44,685 bases of DNA from Deltaproteobacteria bacterium (GTDB lineage Bacteria > Desulfobacterota > Desulfuromonadia > Geobacterales > Pseudopelobacteraceae). This document shows, in pieces, positions 1 through 8,958 of this stretch (positions are counted from its first letter, which is position 1; every line of letters begins with the position of its first letter). The notes beneath the pieces were generated by a model. It saw only the letters and a list, made by a program, of their open reading frames with translations, had not been told where the DNA came from and made no database searches. Where the stretch lies: NCBI GenBank assembly GCA_016219145.1, contig JACRCG010000276.1, positions 1-44,685 on the forward strand, read 5' to 3'. Position numbers and translations under genes: made by a program.

Positions 1-20
1 ATAAAATTGTATACAGAATA

Positions 21-314
21 CTATTCGCTTTGGTAGTCAACGGCCACAATCGACGAGCAGACTGATTTCATGTGCGGCACAACCACGCCGGCGTGATAGG
101 GGTGAATCTGGTAGGCCTGCAGATCTTCCAGCGAGTCGAATTTTGTCACCAGCGCTATGTCGTAGGAACGTTCCGACCGGATAACATCGGTGCCGGCTTC
201 GAGATGCCGAAGCAGAGCTATCTCTTTATCCATACTGAGAAGTTTGGCTCTGGTAGCCGCCAGATTTTCGACGGAAGGCTCTGCCAATTTGAATAGAACG
301 ATATGGGTTATCAT
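21..314 (-). CDS. Dabb (stress-responsive A/B barrel) domain protein
   Basis: ORF 21..425; internal start MITHIVLFKL..., Dabb-like pattern (ITHIVLFKL, RSYDIALVTKFDSLEDLQAYQIHPYH). The upstream extension looks non-coding. Confidence 0.8.
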   Translation of the reverse strand: MITHIVLFKLAEPSVENLAATRAKLLSMDKEIALLRHLEAGTDVIRSERSYDIALVTKFDSLEDLQAYQIHPYHAGVVVPHMKSVCSSIVAVDYQSE

Positions 315-477
315 GGTGCTTGAATCCTTTCGTGACCGGGATGAATGCTGCTTGCTTGTATACATCGCGGCAGCAGCACTGTCAATGACGCACAAGGCGG
401 GAGGAGCAGGTCTGTTGCAGATCAAAATAACGGTGATATAATTTCATCCACATACATTTATCGAGGAGGTACAGACC

Positions 478-1182
478 ATGTCCGTAAATCGACTGATTCC
501 ATCCGTAGATGTTCGTCTGGGGAGCTTGCTGGAATTTGCCCGCAGAACCGAAGTCGAGAAGAGCAGACGTGGCGACGCTGAAAAAGCCGTGCCGACCATC
601 ACCCTTTCGCGCGAGTTCGGTTGCGAAGCGTATCCGGTGGCCGAGCGGCTGAAAGAGCTGCTGGAGAAAAAAAGCGGCGAGAGCTGGGTGGTTATGGACA
701 AGGCACTTCTGGAGGAGGTCGCCAAAAATCATAATCTGTCTGAGGAGATGCTGAAAGGCCTGGGTGAGAAATCACGTTTTCTGGATGAAATCCTGGCGAC
801 TTTCTCGCCGCGCTGGAAAAGTGAAAAAGACTACTTCAGGCTGATCTGCCGCCAGATGCTGTCGCTGGCTGAAAAGGGCAATGTGATCCTGCTCGGCCGC
901 GGCGGCGCAATTGTCACGCAGCCGCTCAAGAACTGCTATCACTTCAGGCTGTTCGCCTCGCCGCAGTTTAAAATCAACTCGATCTCAAAAAGACTGAACA
1001 TATCCAGAGAGGAGGCCGAGGTAATGATCGTGAAAAAGCAGAAACAGCGGGACGCCTTCATTCGCGACTTTCTGGATCGGGATTCAGGCGATACAAGCTA
1101 CTACAATCTGCTGATTAACAACGACCGCAATTCTGTGGAAAAGATCGCTGCGACAATTGCCGAATACGTTCTGTCAGCCTGA
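478..1182 (+). CDS. Cytidylate kinase-like family protein
   Basis: ORF with TITLSREFGCEAYPVAERL and LLGRGGAIVTQ..FRLFAS motifs typical of the cytidylate-kinase-like family; AGGAGG-type RBS upstream. Confidence 0.8.
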   Translation: MSVNRLIPSVDVRLGSLLEFARRTEVEKSRRGDAEKAVPTITLSREFGCEAYPVAERLKELLEKKSGESWVVMDKALLEEVAKNHNLSEEMLKGLGEKSRFLDEILATFSPRWKSEKDYFRLICRQMLSLAEKGNVILLGRGGAIVTQPLKNCYHFRLFASPQFKINSISKRLNISREEAEVMIVKKQKQRDAFIRDFLDRDSGDTSYYNLLINNDRNSVEKIAATIAEYVLSA

Positions 1183-1881
1183 AAGCCTGACCGGTCTCAG
1201 AAAAACTACCAGGGCGCCGCTCCCCCCCAACTCGCGCGGCGCCGGGGCAAACTCCAGCACCAGCTCCCGGCCGGCTTCCCTCAGCCAGGAGGCTACGGCC
1301 TGCTGGAGTACCGGTTCTTCGGCGGAATGATTGCCTTTGCCGGTTATGATCAGAACCGCCTTTTGCCCTCTGTTACGGGCTGATTGCAGAAAACGGGGCA
1401 GTGCCGCCAGAGCCTCATCGCGTCTCAGCCCATGCAGGTCCAGCTGATGTTCAACCGAAACAACCCCTCTTTTTACCTGCCGCAGACGATTGCCGGAAAG
1501 CGGCTCCAGTTCTCCGTCGTCAGGCACGGAGTCAGAGAACTTTGTGTCCAGTTTCAGGCGGCCAATTTCCTGCAGGAAAAGGTTGTCGGCAAGCTCTGTT
1601 ACCGGAGAGCTTGCTCTCTGTGCTTCCGCAGCATTTTTCCCGAGGTGGTGCGGGGAGTTCGTGGCCTGTTTGGCGTCCTGCCCGTGGATCGGCCTGACAT
1701 CGGCCACTTCGCGCAAAAAAAGATCCAGGCTGTTCTCGGCCGGTTCGACCGGCTTTCTGGCTGGCGGTGCTGACGGCTTAACTTTTATTTCATCAGGCAC
1801 AACCAGGTTTTTGAGGCTTCCGAAGGGAACCGAATGAAACTCTTTCGGCTTTGGCGGGTTCTGTCGGCTTTTCTTTGCCAC
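1174..1881 (-). CDS. Smr domain protein
   Basis: C-terminal VEHQLDLHGLRRDEAL...VLIITGKGNHS...GGSGALVVFLR matches Smr domain signatures (LDLHG, TGKG, GGxGA). Confidence 0.88.
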   Translation of the reverse strand: MAKKSRQNPPKPKEFHSVPFGSLKNLVVPDEIKVKPSAPPARKPVEPAENSLDLFLREVADVRPIHGQDAKQATNSPHHLGKNAAEAQRASSPVTELADNLFLQEIGRLKLDTKFSDSVPDDGELEPLSGNRLRQVKRGVVSVEHQLDLHGLRRDEALAALPRFLQSARNRGQKAVLIITGKGNHSAEEPVLQQAVASWLREAGRELVLEFAPAPRELGGSGALVVFLRPVRLSG

Positions 1882-1883
1882 GG

Positions 1884-2747
1884 TCAGTCCCTGGCCACCA
1901 GCGTAATTTCGATGCGGCGGTTTTTGGCCTTGCCTTCTTTAGTGCTGTTATCGGCCACCGGTTTATGTTCGGCAAAGGCGGCGGCTGAAAGGTTGGCCGG
2001 ATCGATGCCCTGCTGCTGAAGATATCTGGCAACATTGATGGCACGGGCCGCCGACAGCTCCCAGTTGGTTGCAAAGAGCCGCGTCAACCCCCCGCTGATC
2101 TGGACGTTGTCGGTATGCCCCTCGATCCTGATAGCCTTGTCCGTCACGCCCTTCAAGGTCTCAACCATCTTCTTCAGTATTTCGAGGCCATCCGGCTTGA
2201 CATCGGCCTTGCCGGAGTCAAACAGAATGGCAGCCTCCATATTAACGGTCAGTTTGCCCTTCAATTCTGAAATGGTTACCTGCCCCTGAGCAATCTCGTT
2301 TTTCATATTTGAAAGGAGTTTCTCATAGGTGCTGCTGACCTCTTTGACCTCCTCTTCCTTGACCTTTTGCAGCACAGTGATGTCTTCTTTCAGCCTGCTG
2401 TTCTCTTTTTCAAGATCAGAAACCTTCTGGCGCAGCTCTGTAATATTTCTGGAAAGGGCATCTGATTTTGCATGCAGCACTTCATCGAGCTGCTTTTTGT
2501 CGGCGGTCAGATCCAGTTTATCCTTATTCAGACCAGCCACCTCGGACTTCAATTTCTCAAACTGTGCTTTCAACGCAGTGTTGTCGGAGGCAAGTTTATC
2601 GTAACGCAGCTGCAATTCGCCCAGATTTCTGGCCAGACTGTCAGCTTCTTCAACCTTCTTGAGATAAGAACTTTCGGCAACCAGACAGCCGTTGAGAGAT
2701 GCTGTTAACAGTCCGGCCAGTGCCGCATATAGAACTCGCTTACGCAT
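1884..2747 (-). CDS. OmpA-family (peptidoglycan-binding) coiled-coil lipoprotein
   Basis: Lipobox-like LTASLNGC, long coiled coil, C-terminal OmpA motif (ILFDSGKADVKPDG..IRIEGHTDNVQI..NWELSAARAINVARYL..KNRRIEI). Start chosen at the ATG 7 nt after AGGAGG. Confidence 0.85.
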   Translation of the reverse strand: MRKRVLYAALAGLLTASLNGCLVAESSYLKKVEEADSLARNLGELQLRYDKLASDNTALKAQFEKLKSEVAGLNKDKLDLTADKKQLDEVLHAKSDALSRNITELRQKVSDLEKENSRLKEDITVLQKVKEEEVKEVSSTYEKLLSNMKNEIAQGQVTISELKGKLTVNMEAAILFDSGKADVKPDGLEILKKMVETLKGVTDKAIRIEGHTDNVQISGGLTRLFATNWELSAARAINVARYLQQQGIDPANLSAAAFAEHKPVADNSTKEGKAKNRRIEITLVARD

Positions 2748-2939
2748 GATCATGCCTCCTTGCAATGAAACCGGAAATTGGAAGTGTGGGAGTTTTATAG
2801 CACAAATCTGGCTGTTGGGAATGCTGATTTTGACTTGTTACCGTCTTGATCAGGCAGAAGCTGCGGCTTGACATGCAACTGGTTTCAGACTACAAGAAAC
2901 TGTGATATTCCGCTTCAATTCTGGGGTTATGGGGAAAAA

Positions 2940-3719
2940 ATGGCAGCTGATATATCTTTCGTAGGAGCCGGTCCGGGAGCGAGTGATCTTATCACCGTCC
3001 GGGGCGCACGGCTGCTGAGACACGCCGATGTCGTCATCTTTGCCGGCAGCCTGGTGGACAGGAAGCTGGTACAACTCTACGCAGCCAGGGCCGATGTATA
3101 TGATTCGGCCGGAATGACGCTCTCCGAGGTCATCTCAGTCATGCTGGATACATTGGCCGCCGGCAGAACGGTTGTCCGCCTGCATACCGGCGACCCCTGC
3201 ATTTACGGAGCAATTCAGGAGCAGATGGAGGCGCTTGACCGTCTCGGCATCGAATACCAGGTCGTGCCGGGTGTCACCAGCGCCTTCGCCGCTGCCGCAT
3301 CGCTCAGGCAGGAACTGACCCTGCCGGAACTCTCCCAGACCGACATCTTCACCCGCATCGAAGGGCGCACTCCGGTACCGGAGCGCGAACGCCTGAGTGA
3401 AATCGCCCGCATCGGAGCAACACTGGTGATCTATCTCTCGGTCGGAATGGTGGAAAAGGTTGTCGAACAGCTGCTGGAGGGGGCTTATACCGCCGCAACC
3501 CCGGCCGCGGTCGTCTGCCGCGCTTCCTGGGATGACGAGCAGATCATTCATGGAACTCTGGCAGATATTGCCGGACTGGTGCGCGAGGCGGGTATCGACC
3601 GTCAGGCGCTGATCATTGTGGGCGACGTTCTGGCGGCCCGTCGTGAAGGACTTAAAGCCAAATCGCTGCTGTACGATGGCGGGTTTTCGCACGGCTTCCG
3701 CGAAGGGGTCGTGGCATAG
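2940..3719 (+). CDS. cobM: Precorrin-4 C(11)-methyltransferase
   Basis: SFVGAGPGASDLITVRGARLL, GDPCIYGAIQEQ, VPGVTSAFAAAA: tetrapyrrole methylase of the CobM/CbiF type. Confidence 0.88.
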   Translation: MAADISFVGAGPGASDLITVRGARLLRHADVVIFAGSLVDRKLVQLYAARADVYDSAGMTLSEVISVMLDTLAAGRTVVRLHTGDPCIYGAIQEQMEALDRLGIEYQVVPGVTSAFAAAASLRQELTLPELSQTDIFTRIEGRTPVPERERLSEIARIGATLVIYLSVGMVEKVVEQLLEGAYTAATPAAVVCRASWDDEQIIHGTLADIAGLVREAGIDRQALIIVGDVLAARREGLKAKSLLYDGGFSHGFREGVVA

Positions 3720-3720
3720 G

Positions 3721-4785
3721 ATGCGCGTCGCGGTAATCGCAATAACTCGCAACGGCGCATTGTTGGGGCGCAGGTTGCAGGATGGGCTGACCGGTGCGAA
3801 GCTGTACGTCTCCAGTCGCTATGCCGGACAGGGCGGCAAAGGTTGTTACTGCTTTGGACCTGCAGAGATAAAAAGCCAGATTGTCTCGATCTGGAAGGAA
3901 TATGACGGTTTTGTCTTCATCATGGCCAGCGGCATCGTGGTGCGCATGATCGCGCCGCTCCTGGAGTCGAAGGAGAGCGACCCGGCCGTGGTGGTGATGG
4001 ATGAGGCCGGCAAATTTGCCATTTCGCTTCTTTCCTGCCATCTGGGCGGGGCCAATGAGCTGGCCGAGCGCTGCGCCTTTGCCAGCGGTGCCCGGCCGGT
4101 CATCACCACCGCCACCGACGCCAACGATCTGCCCTCCTTCGACATGCTGGCCAAAGAAAATGGCTGGCTCATCGACGACATCAGCCAGGTCAAGCATCTG
4201 AACACACTCCTTTTGGACAATCTGGAAATCGCTGTGGTTGATCAGAGCGGAGTGACTCGCACCTGGCTGCATGGCCGCGGCAAGGTCAAGTTCCATGAAA
4301 CCTTCAGCGAAGCGGCTGACAGCCGGGCTCACGGTTTTCTGTTTGTTACCAACCGCGACCTGCCGCCAAAGATCCAGCCTGACAAACTGCTGCTGCTTCG
4401 CCCCCGCAACCTGGTACTCGGCATCGGCTGCAATCGCGGCACACCGGCGGACGAGATCGAAGCCTTTGTCGCCAGTCACCTCAAACGAATATTCCTGTCA
4501 CGCAAAAGTATCTGCTGCGTCGCTTCGGTTGCCGCCAAATGCGACGAAGCCGGACTTGTGGAGTATGCCGCCCGCCTCGGCGTTCCGCTGCGCTTTTTTG
4601 CGAGCGATGAGCTGAACCGGATCGATTTCCCCTCCCCTCCTTCAGCTCACGCGCTGGCGGCTGTCGGCGCATCCGGCGTAGCTGAACCGTCCGCTATCCT
4701 GGCTTCCAACGGCGGCAAACTGCTGCTGAAAAAGGTCAAATCCGAAAATGTCACGTTGGCGGTGGCGGAGATATGCCTTACGTAA
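3721..4785 (+). CDS. cbiG: Cobalt-precorrin 5A hydrolase CbiG
   Basis: MRVAVIAITRNGALLGRRL...IMASGIVVRMIAPLLESKESDPAVVVMDEAGKFAISLLSCHLGGANELA..LGIGCNRGTPADEIE: CbiG N and C domains. Abuts cobM. Confidence 0.88.
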   Translation: MRVAVIAITRNGALLGRRLQDGLTGAKLYVSSRYAGQGGKGCYCFGPAEIKSQIVSIWKEYDGFVFIMASGIVVRMIAPLLESKESDPAVVVMDEAGKFAISLLSCHLGGANELAERCAFASGARPVITTATDANDLPSFDMLAKENGWLIDDISQVKHLNTLLLDNLEIAVVDQSGVTRTWLHGRGKVKFHETFSEAADSRAHGFLFVTNRDLPPKIQPDKLLLLRPRNLVLGIGCNRGTPADEIEAFVASHLKRIFLSRKSICCVASVAAKCDEAGLVEYAARLGVPLRFFASDELNRIDFPSPPSAHALAAVGASGVAEPSAILASNGGKLLLKKVKSENVTLAVAEICLT

Positions 4786-4842
4786 CCTCTGTTCCGAGAT
4801 GGGCGGTAGGTGGGAACGAGCCGGGAAACAAAGGTTTTTTAC

Positions 4843-4870
4843 TTGCCATAATGGCATGTTACGGTACAAT
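4843..4870 (+). promoter_or_regulatory. Candidate promoter for the MNT gene
   Basis: TTGCCA-N16-TACAAT, with palindrome tgccat-a-atggca overlapping the -35. Confidence 0.4.
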
Positions 4871-4897
4871 GGCCAGCGATTGGGGTGATTTGAGAGC

Positions 4898-5221
4898 ATG
4901 GCTACTGGAAAAGATAAACAGCTGATTTACAAAGAGCTGAAACAGTATATTTCTCTTTTGCGGGATAAGCATATCCCGGTTCTTGAGGCTTATCTATTTG
5001 GCTCATACGCCACCGGCAGTGCTGACGAATGGAGTGACATTGATCTGGCCATCGTTACAGACAAGTTTGTCGGTGATGGTTTTGATTTCAGATTTTTGTT
5101 GACCAAGTTGGCCCGGACGATTGATTCGGATATTGAACCGCACCCCTATCTACTTTCCGAGTTTAACGAGAGTAACCCTATTGCAGGTGAGATTTTGAGG
5201 AGTGGTGAGCGGGTGGCGTGA
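4898..5221 (+). CDS. Minimal nucleotidyltransferase (MNT/MntA-like) domain protein
   Basis: AYLFGSYATGSADEWSDIDLAIV (GSxxxG...SDIDL) nucleotidyltransferase signature; 107 aa. Confidence 0.82.
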   Translation: MATGKDKQLIYKELKQYISLLRDKHIPVLEAYLFGSYATGSADEWSDIDLAIVTDKFVGDGFDFRFLLTKLARTIDSDIEPHPYLLSEFNESNPIAGEILRSGERVA

Positions 5222-5255
5222 GAGTGACGTCAATGAATTTGGGTAGAGAAAGAAT

Positions 5256-5289
5256 GGGGATTGATTTTTTCAAAGTCGATCCCCTTTTT
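5256..5289 (+). terminator. Rho-independent terminator after the MNT gene
   Basis: ggggattga-N11-tcgatcccc followed by ttttt (one G-U pair). Confidence 0.75.
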
Positions 5290-5627
5290 CGAGGATGTGG
5301 TTCAGAGGGTACTCACTAAGCAAATAACCCTTCATGCTCCAAATGGATAGATCACCGGTTCACACGCGTACAGGCATGAAAATTAGCATTGCTATTCTGA
5401 AATTTCATGTCAAATGGGAATAACATTAGTGTCAAACCCGTTCTTTACTCAATAAAAAGTGTAGGTTTGACACTCACTTTGCTCTCTCAGATAAATGTTC
5501 CAGTTGAGCAGATCACCGGTTCACGCACGTACGCGCGTGGGGCTGGTCAACAACGAGTTGGTCAGAAGCAGAAAACGCTGAAAATACCTGTTGAACCAAG
5601 AACCATAACATGACAAAGGAGAGTGCG

Positions 5628-6077
5628 ATGAAGAAACAGATGATTGGACTGGTAATGATTGCATTTGCTTGGGGTGTACAGACAGAGGCTGCAGAAGTGA
5701 CTTGGCAGAAGGATATCAAGCCGATATTTGACAAACAGTGTGCGAGTTGCCACAGCACCGGTTCTCCAGAACACGATGAATTCAGCAAAGACAAAAAAAA
5801 ATGGATAGACAAGAGTATCGGCATGCGAATGGATAGCTACAGTCTCCTTGTCTCCTACGTGGGTTGGCCACAAACCGGTGCCCTGATAAGACGACTTGAC
5901 GACGGTAGCGGTAAAGCCGATAAAAAAGCAGGCAACATGTATGAGCACCTTGGTGATACCGAGGCAATGCGAAAGGCTAATTTGGACACATTCAAGGCAT
6001 GGGTCGGCAACTGGAACCCGAAGCGCTGGAAAGACATAACCAAAGATGAGCTAAACGCTCTTAAAATCAAGTACTAA
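5628..6077 (+). CDS. Putative monoheme c-type cytochrome
   Basis: Signal peptide MKKQMIGLVMIAFAWGVQTEA, then DIKPIFDKQCASCHSTG (one CXXCH). Confidence 0.75.
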   Translation: MKKQMIGLVMIAFAWGVQTEAAEVTWQKDIKPIFDKQCASCHSTGSPEHDEFSKDKKKWIDKSIGMRMDSYSLLVSYVGWPQTGALIRRLDDGSGKADKKAGNMYEHLGDTEAMRKANLDTFKAWVGNWNPKRWKDITKDELNALKIKY

Positions 6078-6159
6078 CCGGAGCGGATCGAGCGCCCCCG
6101 AGTGGCATCCTTAACATGAAATCAAATAATCTATCGAAATACGACAAGCTGTTCCAACC

Positions 6160-6199
6160 ATAAAGTTGACCCGCCCAAAAGACGGCGGGTCAACTTTAT
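6160..6199. repeat. Perfect 16-bp inverted repeat (hairpin)
   Basis: ataaagttgacccgcc-caaaagac-ggcgggtcaactttat; no T-tract on either side. Confidence 0.85.
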
Positions 6200-6253
6200 G
6201 CCCGTTATGTGTATTTTGATACGCTTTTACTCTGATTGAAAGGGGTTATACAT

Positions 6254-6559
6254 ATGCCCCACATTCATCCTGTATCCGATCTTAAAAACAACTTGAATCA
6301 CCTTACAGAGCTGTGTCGTAATGAACATGAGCCGGTGTATCTCACTCGTAGAGGGCACGGGGTGCTTGTTCTTCTGGGGATAGAAGAGTACGAGAGCTTG
6401 TTGGCAAAACTGAAAGCCACGGAAGACGAAGATGCTGAAATTGAAGCATTGTGGGTTGCCGAGATTCAGGAACGTTACCGTGCCATACAGGATGGTACAG
6501 TTACCTGTATACCGGCGGATGAGGCCATGCGCCAGGCCAGGGAACGGATCAAACGATGA
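6254..6559 (+). CDS. Phd/YefM-family antitoxin
   Basis: HIHPVSDLKNNLNHLTELCRNEHEPVYLTRRGHGVLVLLGIEEYESL is the Phd/YefM pattern. Start at ATG after GGGG-rich RBS. Confidence 0.85.
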   Translation: MPHIHPVSDLKNNLNHLTELCRNEHEPVYLTRRGHGVLVLLGIEEYESLLAKLKATEDEDAEIEALWVAEIQERYRAIQDGTVTCIPADEAMRQARERIKR

Positions 6560-6603
6560 AACCGGTCGAGTATCATCAATTTGCATTCAAGGCAACAAAA
6601 TGA
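6556..6603 (+). pseudogene. Possible truncated toxin remnant (RelE/ParE-like start)
   Basis: ATGA overlap with the antitoxin stop opens MKPVEYHQFAFKATK*, 15 codons, whose stop overlaps the pdxA ATG. Confidence 0.4.
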
Positions 6604-7595
6604 CCTACCTGCCTCTCATAGCCATAACCATGGGCGACCCCTGCGGAGTCGGGCCCGAAATCATAGTCAAAGCTCTGCTTTCACCAGAGATCGCCACCCT
6701 CTGCGTTCCGTTCGTGATCGGCGACCGGCTGGCGATGGAACGCGCCCTGGCTGTCTGTAAATCTCCCCTGAAAATCCATCAAATTTCCGCACCCGAAGAC
6801 GCCCGGTCTGTTCCGGACAAATGTATCCCCCTACTGACGCTCTCGAACCTGACGGAAACTGACATGGTGTATGGCGCTCCATCCATTGCCGCCGGTGATG
6901 CGGTTTTCACCTACATCTGCCATGCCGCCCGCCTCTGCCTGGATGGACAGGTAGCCGCCATGGCCACCGCTCCGATCAGCAAAGAGGCCATGCACCGGGC
7001 CGGGCATGATTATCCCGGACATACCGAACTGCTGGCCGAATTGTGCGGAACGGATGATTTTGTGATGATGCTGGCCGGTGATATCCTGAGGGTCGGGCTG
7101 GTGACGATCCATGAAGCGCTGGCGGATGTCCCGCGACTGGTGAATTATGAGCAGGTGCTGAAAACCATCCGCATCACGGCGGATGGCGTAGCGCGCCTGA
7201 CCGGCAAGGCAGCGCCAAAACTGGCGGTGTTGGCGCTTAACCCGCATTGCGGCGAAGGGGGCAAGTTCGGATACGAAGACAGTACCGTCATCGCTCCGGC
7301 AATCAAAGCGGCACAGGCCGAAGGGATCAACGCCGAAGGACCGCTTTCGGCCGATACCCTGTTCCACTTTGCCCGGCAGGGAACCTATGACGGGGTTGTT
7401 GCCATGTACCACGACCAGGGGCTGATCCCGCTCAAGATGCTGCACTTTGATGATGCGGTCAATATCACACTGGGGCTGCCGATCATCCGCACCTCGGTCG
7501 ATCACGGCACCGCCTACAATCTGGCCGGGACTGGCCAGGCTTCGGAAAAAAGCCTGCTGGCGGCGATCCGGATGGCGGTGGAGATGGTGCGATAA
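6600..7595 (+). CDS. pdxA: 4-hydroxythreonine-4-phosphate dehydrogenase
   Basis: IAITMGDPCGVGPEIIVKAL...YPGHTELLAELCG...ALNPHCGEGGKFGYED...YHDQGLIPLKML..VNITLGLPIIRTSVDHGTAYNLAGTG: PdxA signatures. Confidence 0.95.
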   Translation: MTYLPLIAITMGDPCGVGPEIIVKALLSPEIATLCVPFVIGDRLAMERALAVCKSPLKIHQISAPEDARSVPDKCIPLLTLSNLTETDMVYGAPSIAAGDAVFTYICHAARLCLDGQVAAMATAPISKEAMHRAGHDYPGHTELLAELCGTDDFVMMLAGDILRVGLVTIHEALADVPRLVNYEQVLKTIRITADGVARLTGKAAPKLAVLALNPHCGEGGKFGYEDSTVIAPAIKAAQAEGINAEGPLSADTLFHFARQGTYDGVVAMYHDQGLIPLKMLHFDDAVNITLGLPIIRTSVDHGTAYNLAGTGQASEKSLLAAIRMAVEMVR

Positions 7596-7601
7596 ATAAT
7601 C

Positions 7602-7760
7602 CTTAAACCGGCTGTTATCACACAAAGCTCACAAGGTTCACCAAGAAAATCCGTAGATTATCAAAGCGAAGAATAACACCCTGTGGGCGATTGCATAAAC
7701 CTGCATAACTCTTCGATTTCTTTGTGTTCTTTGTGCCTTTGTGAGAGCCTGCTGCATTTT
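7602..7760. repeat. CTTTGTG-type intergenic repeat, copy A
   Basis: ccggctgttatcacacaaagctcacaaggttcaccaagaaaatc...gcgaagaataa...ttctttgtgttctttgtgcctttgtgagagcc; near-identical in reverse at 11366-11530 and partly at 44230-44372. Confidence 0.85.
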
Positions 7761-7794
7761 TCAGGATAATAAGAATCCAGTAAACGGAGGAACT

Positions 7795-8898
7795 ATGAGC
7801 ACAGTATATTTCGCTGACCTGCGAACCAGCCACAAGGAAAATCTGTTCGATAAAATTGCAAAGCTGCTGACCTTGGCCGGGCTTTCACAAACGGTCGCGG
7901 CGGGCGATTTGACCGCCGTCAAGATTCATTTCGGTGAAAAAGGGAACCATGCCTATCTGCGCCCGGTCTTTGCCCGCCGGGTGGTGGAAGAGATCAAAAA
8001 GCTGGGTGCGCTGCCGTTTCTGACCGATTCATCCACCCTGTATCCCGGTCAGCGCAAGGAGGCGGTTTCGGCCCTGACCTGCGGCATCGAGAACGGTTTC
8101 GGCTACTCATGTGTCGGCGCGCCCCTGATCATAAGCGACGGCCTGCGCGGCGTCACCGAGACCGAGGTGGCCATCGAGGGGGAGCTGCTGAAAAAAACCT
8201 ACATCGGCACCGAGATCGTCGAGGCCGATTCGATTGTCGCCATGACCCATTTCAAATGCCATGATCTGACCGGTTTTGGCGGCGCGATCAAGAATCTCGG
8301 GATGGGATGCGCCAGTCGCAAAGGGAAACTGGTGCAGCATTCCAACGTGGCTCCCAAAGTGTCTCAGAGACACTGCACCGGCTGCGGCATCTGTCCCCGC
8401 TCCTGTGCTCACGATGCCATTATCATCGCCGAAGGGAAAGCCTTCATCGATCCCCATAAGTGCGTCGGCTGCTCACGCTGCATCACGGTCTGCCCGGTCA
8501 AGGCCATCAACGTCCAGTGGAACGAGGCCGCCGATCTGGCCATGCGCAAGATGGCCGAATACGCCAAAGGGGCTTTGACCGGCAAACAGGACAAGGCGAT
8601 CTATATCAACTTTATCATCCAGGTTTCTTCGGTCTGCGACTGCCACGGCCACTCGGACGCTCCGATAGTCAACGATATCGGCCTCTGCGCTGCGACCGAT
8701 CCGGTGGCGATCGATCAGGCCTGCGCCGATCTGGTTAACGGCGCGCGCGGCAACGAAGGTTCGGCCCTCAAGAGCGGTTTTGAGGCGGGCGGCGATAAGT
8801 TCCGCGGTGTCTGGCCGGAGATCCCCTGGGAGGTGCAGCTGGAGCATGGAGAAAAGATCGGGCTGGGGAGCAGGCAGTACGAACTGGTAAGAGTTTGA
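7795..8898 (+). CDS. DUF362 domain-containing 4Fe-4S protein
   Basis: TVYFADLRTSHKENLFDKI..VKIHFGEKGNHAYLRP..., two ferredoxin motifs (CTGCGICPRSC, CVGCSRCITVC), C-terminal DPVAIDQACADL. Confidence 0.88.
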   Translation: MSTVYFADLRTSHKENLFDKIAKLLTLAGLSQTVAAGDLTAVKIHFGEKGNHAYLRPVFARRVVEEIKKLGALPFLTDSSTLYPGQRKEAVSALTCGIENGFGYSCVGAPLIISDGLRGVTETEVAIEGELLKKTYIGTEIVEADSIVAMTHFKCHDLTGFGGAIKNLGMGCASRKGKLVQHSNVAPKVSQRHCTGCGICPRSCAHDAIIIAEGKAFIDPHKCVGCSRCITVCPVKAINVQWNEAADLAMRKMAEYAKGALTGKQDKAIYINFIIQVSSVCDCHGHSDAPIVNDIGLCAATDPVAIDQACADLVNGARGNEGSALKSGFEAGGDKFRGVWPEIPWEVQLEHGEKIGLGSRQYELVRV

Positions 8899-8923
8899 CG
8901 TTATATTGCCGAAATCATTTTGC

Positions 8924-8948
8924 GTGGGGCTGCCTGAGGCAGCCCCAC
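8924..8948. terminator. Hairpin between convergent genes
   Basis: gtggggctgcc-tga-ggcagccccac perfect 11-bp stem between the convergent DUF362 and D15 genes; no strong T-tract. Confidence 0.55.
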
Positions 8949-8958
8949 TAAGAACTGT

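Noticed and set aside
2766-2940. Possible cobalamin riboswitch upstream of cobM
   Set aside because: No recognisable B12-box or switch core; region is short and unstructured by eye.
3652-4479. 275-aa antisense ORF over cbiG
   Set aside because: Shadow of a clear CbiG gene.
5407-5613. 68-aa ORF in the repeat island
   Set aside because: Spans inverted repeats and the Z-DNA-like run, no RBS or recognisable protein signature.
6831-7625. 264-aa antisense ORF over pdxA
   Set aside because: Shadow ORF; its start derives from the CTTTGTG repeat and no domain is recognisable.
7602-7760. CRISPR-like array from CTTTGTG units
   Set aside because: Units are 8-9 nt without regular spacers; intergenic repeat instead.
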